A DNA stretch of 20,336 nucleotides from a virus: IMG/VR virus record IMGVR_UViG_3300037189_000008, positions 1 to 20,336 of that record; one strand, given 5' to 3'. Shown here piece after piece: positions 15,521 to 20,336 of this stretch; position 1 is the stretch's first letter; the number at the start of each line of letters is the position of its first letter. The translations under genes were made by a program, and so were the position numbers. A model generated the notes under the pieces. That model did no database searches, was not told where the DNA came from, and saw only the letters and a program-made list of their open reading frames with translations.

Positions 15521-16638
15521 TACGCCACCGCCTGTGAGATGCCTTGTTGATAGAGATTTGTGCCGTCAGAGCGGAAGGTGAAGAAGTCTTTTGCCCCGGC
15601 AGCGGTAGACAGCGTTGGTGCAGTACCAGAAGCCCACTTGAACACCGAGTTCCATGTGAGCGTATTAGACCCTGCATTTTGAATCACAGCCAACGCATAA
15701 AACGCGCCGTTTACCAAACCCGTAGGTGCGCCCATTGTGCGATTTGATGACACAAAAGTAAATGTAGCCACTTGCCCGCCCGCTGTTGTGGTGTCCCACG
15801 CAATTGTAGCTGCATCGGTCAACGTAAAGTTGGGCGAGTAACCCGTGCCTGTAAACGCGGTCTTGCCCGTGCCTTTGGGGGTCAAGGTAATGCTGATGTT
15901 GGTATCTGAGCCTAATGCAGCCAAGGAAGTGGAGTTCCCCGTAGCGCTACCTGTTACGGTGAGGTAATTAACTGCTGAGGCTGTATTAGTGATTAAAAAT
16001 TGATAGCCACCACCTGTTGCAAACCCGTGGAATCCAGACCCTTTTGCCTGATAAGTTGTAGAAATATTGGTATCTGAGCCAATAAAATTTAAATTGTATG
16101 AACTACCTCCTGAATAAAGCTGAAGCGTGTTACCTGTGCTATTGTCTAAACGCAGTACAGAGTTAGCGCCTACATTAAATAGCTGTGTGCCTGTGCCTTT
16201 AGAGGTGTAGGTAAGCCCAATGTTAGTGTCAGAACCTGCCGCTGTAATTGATGGCGAAGAAGTTGTAACAGCCCCCGCAGCCTGCAAATAATTTACCGCA
16301 CTAGCAACAGGCGTGACACGCAATGATTCCGCACCCGCTGCTGCGCCTAAATATGACGTACCCACAACGGTTAACGCAGTACCACTAAACTGCAAATTAG
16401 CCGAAGTTTGTAAAGCAGACGTACCGTTGCCGTAAGGTACATAGTTGGCGGGGAACACAGTTCCAGCTGACGCTTTTGACGCAATAACCTGAACATTACC
16501 TGTATTGTCTTTGTAATAAAGAATGCCGTCAGTAATGTTTACAGCTAACTCACCATTTGCCAGATTGCTTGCAGAAGGTGTAGCTGAAGCTGTTGTGCTG
16601 TAGTACGTTTGAATTGGTAAAAAGCCTGCTTGTGCCAT
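15520..16638 (-). CDS. Tail fibre protein with repeated GSDTNI motifs
   Basis: This 372-residue protein is low in charge and rich in Thr, Ser, Gly and Asn. The N-terminus (about 16-52) has the common fibre start NLANGELAVNITDGILYYKDNTGNVQ, as in proteins that attach to the particle through a short beta module. GSDTNI occurs three times (135, 187 and 243), each followed by a KGTG or KGSG turn, and ASAVNYL occurs twice (112 and 220), giving repeats of about 52-56 residues. The C-terminal part (about 266-372) has strands such as ATFTFVSSNRTMGAPTGLVN and ends FFTFRSDGTNLYQQGISQAVA, a common fibre end. The repeats suggest an elongated beta shaft. Its stop and the start of the large fibre gene share one base (TAATG), so the two are translationally coupled. 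Confidence 0.8.
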   Translation of the reverse strand: MAQAGFLPIQTYYSTTASATPSASNLANGELAVNITDGILYYKDNTGNVQVIASKASAGTVFPANYVPYGNGTSALQTSANLQFSGTALTVVGTSYLGAAAGAESLRVTPVASAVNYLQAAGAVTTSSPSITAAGSDTNIGLTYTSKGTGTQLFNVGANSVLRLDNSTGNTLQLYSGGSSYNLNFIGSDTNISTTYQAKGSGFHGFATGGGYQFLITNTASAVNYLTVTGSATGNSTSLAALGSDTNISITLTPKGTGKTAFTGTGYSPNFTLTDAATIAWDTTTAGGQVATFTFVSSNRTMGAPTGLVNGAFYALAVIQNAGSNTLTWNSVFKWASGTAPTLSTAAGAKDFFTFRSDGTNLYQQGISQAVA

Positions 16639-16647
16639 GATCTATTC

Positions 16648-16968
16648 CTAAAATGTCCCACTATTAGTAATACGCTCTGCGGGGTATGTCACAAACACGT
16701 TCAGTGTGCCTGTAAAACTTACCAAACTGCCTGAGTTTGATGAAGCCAAGACGGTCGTGCGTGACAGCGTATTACCCGCTGAGGTGTATGTACCAATGCC
16801 AACTTCCCAGCTACCCGCTGCGTTCGTAATAGTGTAGTAGCAAGAGTTACCGTTGCCAATACCAGCAGAGAACGTCTGATAACCGGTTAGCGCACCAGCA
16901 AGCGTAAGTGTTCCCGTACCAGCAGTTGTGCTGGTTTCTTGTACTCGATCCGCAAGCACCAGAGCCAT
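16648..16968 (-). CDS. Short tail-fibre-type module protein
   Basis: This 106-residue protein is essentially one beta-rich module. It opens with MALVLADRVQETSTTAGTG, then CYYTITNAAGSWEVGIGTY (about 43-61), LSRTTVLASSNSG (68-80), and a closing VSFTGTLNVFVTYPAERI (83-100). This module type, with WEVGxGTY, a T-V-x-SSN segment and a final VxxTxPA strand, recurs in many phage tail fibres and tail-associated proteins, usually as part of a longer chain. Here it stands alone. It probably trimerises or caps a neighbouring fibre. Its TAG stop overlaps the TAGGAA ribosome site of the next gene. Virion role inferred from the module and the fibre cassette context. Confidence 0.7.
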   Translation of the reverse strand: MALVLADRVQETSTTAGTGTLTLAGALTGYQTFSAGIGNGNSCYYTITNAAGSWEVGIGTYTSAGNTLSRTTVLASSNSGSLVSFTGTLNVFVTYPAERITNSGTF

Positions 16969-16970
16969 GT

Positions 16971-16980
16971 CAGGCTCCTA
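16971..16980 (-). promoter_or_regulatory. Ribosome binding site TAGGAGCCTG
   Basis: TAGGAGCCTG on the minus strand directly follows the upstream TAA stop and precedes the ATG at 16968. It differs by one base from the sites at 17433-17442 and 18572-18582. Confidence 0.75.
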
Positions 16981-17430
16981 TTAAGCAATCTGAATAATTG
17001 CAGTACCGGCAGCAGCAGTCGGGAACACAACAGTGAATGTACCGGCAGTCGAAGTCTTGTCAGAGCCAAAGTCCAACACAGCCACGCACTTGTTGCTCTG
17101 TGTGCTGTTGTAGATCATTGCGCCGCGAGCAGTAATAGTTGCCGATGACCATGAGCTGTTTGAGAACGACAGATACGCTGTAGTGCCTGACGATACAGGA
17201 ACCACTGAGATTGTCAGTGTGTTGCCACCAGCCGTGTAGCCAGTACCAACAACTTCGTTAGAGGTTGTATAAGCAGTGGTCGTTGCGTCCAGTGTTGCTG
17301 CTGAGGTGTACAGCGCAATCTTAAACGTGTCGGCTGCGGTCGAAGCACGGACAACGCCAGTGCCAAAATTGTGGATGCCATCAAGGATTTCAACCTTGAA
17401 AGACGTTGCCATCGCTTGCGTGATTGCCAT
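16981..17430 (-). CDS. Beta-rich virion protein of unknown role (149 aa)
   Basis: This 149-residue protein is low in charge and rich in Thr, Ser, Ala and Gly, with alternating hydrophobic strands (DTFKIALYTSAATLDA, NTLTISVVPVSSGTTAYLSF, KCVAVLDFGS, GTFTVVFPTA). The N-terminus (MATSFKVEILDGIHNFGT, after a short Met-Ala-Ile leader) is a pattern I associate with small abundant proteins of environmental tailed phages, and the composition fits a virion surface, decoration or fibre-base protein. There is no signal peptide or catalytic motif. It has one of the three TAGGAGCCT ribosome sites, suggesting good expression. The next gene follows 12 bases after its stop. Exact virion role is not known. 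Confidence 0.7.
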   Translation of the reverse strand: MAITQAMATSFKVEILDGIHNFGTGVVRASTAADTFKIALYTSAATLDATTTAYTTSNEVVGTGYTAGGNTLTISVVPVSSGTTAYLSFSNSSWSSATITARGAMIYNSTQSNKCVAVLDFGSDKTSTAGTFTVVFPTAAAGTAIIQIA

Positions 17431-17432
17431 AG

Positions 17433-17442
17433 TAGGCTCCTA
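17433..17442 (-). promoter_or_regulatory. Ribosome binding site TAGGAGCCTA
   Basis: TAGGAGCCTA on the minus strand lies just before the ATG at 17430, within the 15-base gap after the adaptor gene stop. It is the same string as before the gene starting at 18570. Confidence 0.75.
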
Positions 17443-17445
17443 AAA

Positions 17446-18093
17446 TTATCGTACAGGCCCCGGAACCGGGAGTTTAAGTTGTCCGTCACGGTAGGCACTG
17501 CGACGTTCTTTTCCATCACCAAGGTCTTTGAGCAGAGCCATTGACTCTTGATACATCTTCTCATAGTAAGCGACCATGTCCTGCTCGCCCTTTTGAAAAA
17601 TCACAGCCTCGCGCAGTGAGCCATACAGCAACACTGTTTCAAAATTATCGCCCACCCATGACGTACCCGCAGTAACAATCGACTCTGGGTAATAGTATTC
17701 GTGCAATTCAACAACATAACTCTGATCCGGCGTTGGACCGATGATGAACGTGTACGGGGCAAACTGACCAAAGTACTTTGGCAACCCTGTGTCGCTTGGG
17801 CTTGGGTAAGCCTGACGAATAAAGTTTACATCTTTGTCCAACAGAAACTGTTGCTCGCCATTGGAGTCAGTTACAGCCAACGAGAATGTTGCCAAGTAGT
17901 CTGTTGGCAAAGACAAATACTTGTCCCCAGCCGTGAAGTTGCCTGTCACGTTGCGGCGGATTGCAGGAATCTGCACCGCGTTGTAGATGCGCTCTTCAGC
18001 AAGCTGCACAAAGTTCGGGATGTTGTCGATGAAGACCTGTTCAAAGGTCTCCGCATAATCCTGAATGGCAGTTGATAACTGGGCGTAATTCAT
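17446..18093 (-). CDS. SU10-type head-tail adaptor protein
   Basis: This 215-residue protein has the order expected of short-tailed phage adaptors that ring the portal and connect it to the tail. Two N-terminal helices (about 5-42, QDYAETFEQVFIDNIPNFVQ and AEERIYNAV) are followed by a beta domain with LPTDYLATFSLAV (62-74), GLPKYFGQF (103-111), FIIGPTPDQSYVVELHEYYY (116-135), and a C-terminal helical bundle (DNFETVLLYGSLREAVIFQKGEQDM and YYEKMYQESMALLKDL) ending in a basic tail. Length fits the family, which includes T7 gp11-like and SU10 adaptors. No strong ribosome site precedes the ATG, which lies 2 bases after the upstream stop, so translation is probably coupled. It resembles in layout the connector-like gene at the right edge, so the window may code two such rings. 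Confidence 0.75.
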   Translation of the reverse strand: MNYAQLSTAIQDYAETFEQVFIDNIPNFVQLAEERIYNAVQIPAIRRNVTGNFTAGDKYLSLPTDYLATFSLAVTDSNGEQQFLLDKDVNFIRQAYPSPSDTGLPKYFGQFAPYTFIIGPTPDQSYVVELHEYYYPESIVTAGTSWVGDNFETVLLYGSLREAVIFQKGEQDMVAYYEKMYQESMALLKDLGDGKERRSAYRDGQLKLPVPGPVR

Positions 18094-18095
18094 TT

Positions 18096-18377
18096 TTAAG
18101 CCATTGGTCCGCGAGCCATACGACCCTTAGTTGCTGCACCGTTGCCGCGAGTCTCGATACCATCAGCTTTAACATCGTCACGACCGGGGTTACCAATGGC
18201 AACGCGCATAGCTAAAGTGCGTGGACTAACTTGATCAGCAGAAAAAGTGTTTGGGTCAGGCTTTCGACTAACCGCATCTTCCATACTAACTGCACCACCT
18301 TTCATAGTGTGCGGCTCAGCATATTTATCAGCTTGACCAACTTCTTTACCCATCATTTTTGAGCTAAATTTAGCCAT
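18096..18377 (-). CDS. Small phage protein of unknown function (93 aa)
   Basis: I place the start at the ATG 18377-18375, giving 93 residues beginning MAKFSSKMMGKEVGQADKYA. The longer frame to 18422 would overlap the upstream gene by 38 bases and add a hydrophobic stretch (VVTWLVLTT) that reads as that gene's sequence in another frame. The chosen start leaves 7 bases after the upstream stop and has AGTGAG as a modest ribosome site. The protein is polar, with Lys/Gly/Asp-rich segments and a basic C-terminus (GNGAATKGRMARGPMA), and is probably poorly structured. No known domain is recognised. It pairs with the preceding small basic gene and precedes the adaptor gene, whose ATG lies 2 bases after its TAA. 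Confidence 0.7.
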   Translation of the reverse strand: MAKFSSKMMGKEVGQADKYAEPHTMKGGAVSMEDAVSRKPDPNTFSADQVSPRTLAMRVAIGNPGRDDVKADGIETRGNGAATKGRMARGPMA

Positions 18378-18384
18378 GACAATC

Positions 18385-18570
18385 TCACTTTTGGTTGTTA
18401 GCACGAGCCATGTTACGACCAACTTTTTTCATTGCCATTGACGTAACGGTGCTTGCACCTTTTTTACCCTTGCCGCCCTCAATACCCACTGATGGGCCTG
18501 AGTCGCCAAGATTTTTGCCTTTGGTTCTGCCGGTTTTGGTAACACCGTCTGCGCCGCTTTTATACGCCAT
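18385..18570 (-). CDS. Small basic Gly/Lys-rich phage protein
   Basis: This 61-residue protein is rich in Lys, Gly and Ser with almost no hydrophobic core (KTGRTKGKNLGDSG, then EGGKGKKGAS) and has a short basic C-terminal helix (MAMKKVGRNMARANNQK). It is probably largely disordered and could bind nucleic acid or an acidic partner. The gene is supported by a strong AGGAG ribosome site and by exact packing between the HNH gene and the next small gene, 7 bases downstream. I do not recognise a named family. By position among connector genes it may be a minor virion component. Function unknown. Confidence 0.7.
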   Translation of the reverse strand: MAYKSGADGVTKTGRTKGKNLGDSGPSVGIEGGKGKKGASTVTSMAMKKVGRNMARANNQK

Positions 18571-18571
18571 G

Positions 18572-18582
18572 ATAGGCTCCTA
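18572..18582 (-). promoter_or_regulatory. Ribosome binding site TAGGAGCCTAT fused to a stop codon
   Basis: On the minus strand TAGGAGCCTAT precedes the ATG at 18570. The AGGAG core is a strong Shine-Dalgarno match at normal spacing. Its leading TAG is the stop codon of the HNH gene. The same 10-base string, with at most one change, stands before the genes starting at 17430 and 16968. Confidence 0.75.
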
Positions 18583-19107
18583 AGTAATGTAACTATTGTT
18601 TTTGCGTTGGTTTGTTGACGCAGGTATAACTTGTAAATTTGTTGGCACATGTAACCCAGACACCAATTTGCCTTGCAATGGGATTATATGGTCAACATGC
18701 CATGAAAAGCCAAATATTTTTGTACGTAACGCCGCCAATTCATATGCTTGTTCAATCATCCAATAATCATCTTCTGTAAGCCACGATGGGGTTCTGTGTA
18801 ATTTAGCTGTTTGCCGTTTACGTGACCAAGCATTTACTTTGGCTGGGTTATCCTTACGGTATTGTTTAGCAGCTTCTTTAGCTTTAACAGCGTTGTTTGA
18901 GTACTCTATCGCACGTAGTTTTTTGCGACGATTAGCATTTTCATCCCTCCACTGCTTCGCGGCTAAAATACTTTTATCTCGAGTTTTTTGGTAATATCGC
19001 TTACGGTTCATTTTCTGATAAGTTTTTCGGCACTCAATGCACTGCCTACGCTGTGGTTCAAACAACGAATTATCTTTACTTACATTACAAACCGTGCATA
19101 TTTTCAT
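18580..19107 (-). CDS. HNH homing-type endonuclease
   Basis: This 175-residue protein starts with a treble-clef-like zinc site (C4, C7, C23, C26). A long Lys/Arg-rich helical linker (about 30-105) probably binds DNA. The C-terminal HNH nuclease (beta-beta-alpha-metal) has H137-x-D139-H140 as the metal and general-base cluster, N157 in a PTNLQV strand, and N166 with K169/N170 closing the motif. It would cut or nick DNA, and free-standing HNH genes of this kind are typically selfish intron-like elements between phage genes. It sits between a zinc-ribbon gene (4-base ATGA overlap) and a small basic gene, and its TAG stop forms the first bases of the next gene's TAGGAG ribosome site. Hand counts over six 60-base lines give about 40% G+C, against about 54% in three lines of flanking genes, consistent with later acquisition. 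The ribosome site before its own start is weak, so coupling to the upstream gene is likely. Confidence 0.9.
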   Translation of the reverse strand: MKICTVCNVSKDNSLFEPQRRQCIECRKTYQKMNRKRYYQKTRDKSILAAKQWRDENANRRKKLRAIEYSNNAVKAKEAAKQYRKDNPAKVNAWSRKRQTAKLHRTPSWLTEDDYWMIEQAYELAALRTKIFGFSWHVDHIIPLQGKLVSGLHVPTNLQVIPASTNQRKNNSYIT

Positions 19108-19526
19108 ATTATTTCTATACTAACTGTACCTACTTGACCAGTCGCCAATAAATCGTTTGGCGTTAAGCCGTCATCTGCAGGACCACCTACGGGGTTCCAA
19201 TTCCATTGGATAACCCTGCTACCACCTTCAGGATAACCAATGCCGATCGGCGCATTTGTATCCGTCAAAGCAATCTGCAAACCACTTGTGCCGGAAACCA
19301 AATAGCTAACGTCTGGCCTTGGCTCTCTCACTGCCTGCGGGTCATTGACTGGATACATACCCAATTGCAACTGTGGCTGATCGGGGTCCCAACAAGACGG
19401 GCAAACCTTGATGTTGTACAGCTTAGTCTTCAGTACCTGCTTCTTTAATTCTTTCAACTTGTATCGCTGAGCGCAACGGTCACACTCGGCAATTGCATAT
19501 TTACCTGACGCAAATTTACTAGGCAT
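19104..19526 (-). CDS. Zinc-ribbon virion-associated protein
   Basis: This 140-residue protein has an N-terminal zinc ribbon with two CxxC knuckles, C15-x2-C18 and C42-x2-C45, separated by a basic segment (KLKELKKQVLKTK). A conserved-looking LQLGMYPVNDPQAVREPRPD stretch follows at 53-72, then a beta-rich C-terminal half with many Gly and Pro. Homologous genes are common next to connector genes in environmental caudoviruses and have no assigned function that I know. Start choice: TAAGGTGACAT before the ATG supplies a good ribosome binding site and also contains the stop of the upstream gene. Its own stop overlaps the HNH gene start as ATGA. It may be a minor head or head-completion protein, by position only. 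Confidence 0.75.
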   Translation of the reverse strand: MPSKFASGKYAIAECDRCAQRYKLKELKKQVLKTKLYNIKVCPSCWDPDQPQLQLGMYPVNDPQAVREPRPDVSYLVSGTSGLQIALTDTNAPIGIGYPEGGSRVIQWNWNPVGGPADDGLTPNDLLATGQVGTVSIEII

Positions 19527-19534
19527 ATGTCACC

Positions 19535-20336
19535 TTAGTAAAAAAGTTGTCGCGGCACAAACCGTACAGGAGCCTTCTCACGATCCTCATCTGCTGCCAA
19601 CTGAAACTGTTGCTCGTAATCTGCTTTCAGCATCACAATTCGATTTGGGTCAACCTCTGGCAACTTAATGCTTAGGTTATACGCAAGACCTGCGACCATG
19701 CACGTAATAAAACGAAACGGGATGTCTTGTGTAGAAATGCCGTTACCTGAGTTTTGGATGCGTCTTAAACGGTAATATACAAACGTGTACTGGTTGCCCG
19801 GTGCATTGGGGGTAGGCCAGACATTCACGTTTGGTAAAAAGATTTGAGTAACTGAAGCTAATGCACTATGAGCAACAGCAGTTGTGTTTGCCTGCCCACG
19901 AAAGCAGTTTAATAGCTGATTACCGCTCACATTTTGATAGACAATAATCTCGTCATCAATCTTCACATAGCCTGAACTTGGCAAGCTCGCAGCCGATGAA
20001 ACATTGATTGTTGTATCTGTAGACGAAATAGAGGCAGACAACGTTGCAGACGGTATAGCATTTGTATTGCCAGATTGACGGTTTACCCATACTTGAATCG
20101 GACGCCCCAGTGCATTCTTAGTTGGGATCGTGATGTATGTGGACTCAGAAATGCGGGTAATGTTGATGTCAATCTGATTTTGACCAGACCCAGTACGGAT
20201 CACAGTGTCAAGCAAATCAATCGTATCAATAGGTAAGGGGTATATAGCTTGCCCTGTGACCATTGGAATCTGCCCCTGTTCGATCGTCCACAGGTTGATG
20301 CCACGATTTGCCCACTCAATGGTCATTAGATTTAGA
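19535..20336 (-). CDS. Head-tail connector/adaptor-like protein, 5' end cut by window edge
   Basis: The frame is open to the right edge: the codons before the Met at 20326 contain no stop. The usual N-terminal helices of such proteins are missing here, so the gene is probably truncated and that Met is internal. The visible 263 residues have a beta-rich start (YPLPIDTIDLLD at about 29-40), a GRPIQVW strand at 74-80, then WPTP at 170-173, a YTFVYYRLRRI strand at 180-190, and a helical C-terminus (IPFRFITCMVAGLAYNLS, then a charged helix ending in EDREKAP). This is the layout of P22 gp4 / T7 gp11 / SU10-type adaptors and resembles the adaptor gene at 17446-18093. Residues about 93-161 look like an inserted Ig-like module that also occurs in the proteins at 7422-8297 and 8309-10408. 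The stop TAA merges with the ribosome binding site of the next gene. The role as connector is inferred; the virion location is likely. Confidence 0.6.
   Translation of the reverse strand, partial: LNLMTIEWANRGINLWTIEQGQIPMVTGQAIYPLPIDTIDLLDTVIRTGSGQNQIDINITRISESTYITIPTKNALGRPIQVWVNRQSGNTNAIPSATLSASISSTDTTINVSSAASLPSSGYVKIDDEIIVYQNVSGNQLLNCFRGQANTTAVAHSALASVTQIFLPNVNVWPTPNAPGNQYTFVYYRLRRIQNSGNGISTQDIPFRFITCMVAGLAYNLSIKLPEVDPNRIVMLKADYEQQFQLAADEDREKAPVRFVPRQLFY

Noticed and set aside
1-20336. Prophage markers, tRNA genes or defence systems
   Set aside because: No integrase, attachment repeat, tRNA-like cloverleaf or defence gene was recognised. The HNH protein stands alone and looks like a homing-type enzyme, not part of a restriction system.

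Overview
This window is a tightly packed segment of a tailed double-stranded DNA phage genome (Caudoviricetes), and it is almost entirely structural and lysis genes. Twenty-three genes are called. All lie on the minus strand, so the biological reading order runs from 20336 down to 1. Gaps are at most a few dozen bases, many genes overlap by 1-4 bases, and no stretch over 300 bases lacks a gene. I saw no tRNA, rRNA, CRISPR array, insertion sequence, integrase, convincing promoter or terminator. The genes recognised (tail nozzle-like protein, adaptor-like connectors, Gly- and Gln-rich internal proteins, a very large alanine/glutamate-rich internal protein, 3-TM holin and GH108 muramidase) fit a podovirus-like phage of a Gram-negative, probably proteobacterial host. 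The style resembles uncultured freshwater or marine caudoviruses. That lineage and host assignment is inference from gene content only.

Layout in transcription order. (1) 20336-17446: head-to-tail connector region with a truncated connector-like gene at the right edge, a zinc-ribbon protein, an inserted HNH endonuclease, two small basic proteins and an SU10-type adaptor. (2) 17430-11510: virion-surface and tail-fibre cassette, with a small beta-rich virion protein, a short fibre-type module protein, a fibre with repeated GSDTNI motifs, a 792-residue LamG + SPRY + DUF7483-like fibre, a probable fibre-assembly protein, a protein made of exact 22-residue repeats, and a fibre/baseplate-type small protein. 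(3) 11510-10411: small zinc-ribbon protein, holin and endolysin. (4) 10408-7422: tail nozzle and a C1q-like receptor-binding protein. (5) 7387-1: a cupin, a glycine-zipper internal protein, a GNAT-like protein, a Gln-rich internal protein and a giant internal or polyvalent protein that runs off the left edge.

As a working model, region 1 proteins close the head and join it to the tail. The nozzle forms the tail tip. The fibre cassette and the C1q-like protein recognise the host surface. Region 5 proteins are packaged and ejected with the DNA, and holin plus muramidase release progeny. The most notable structure is below gene level. One module of about 55 residues recurs in three otherwise unrelated virion proteins. 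The 221-residue protein is built on an exact 22-residue period that ends in an 11-residue tryptophan repeat. The HNH gene is fitted so closely that its stop codon is part of the next gene's ribosome binding site.
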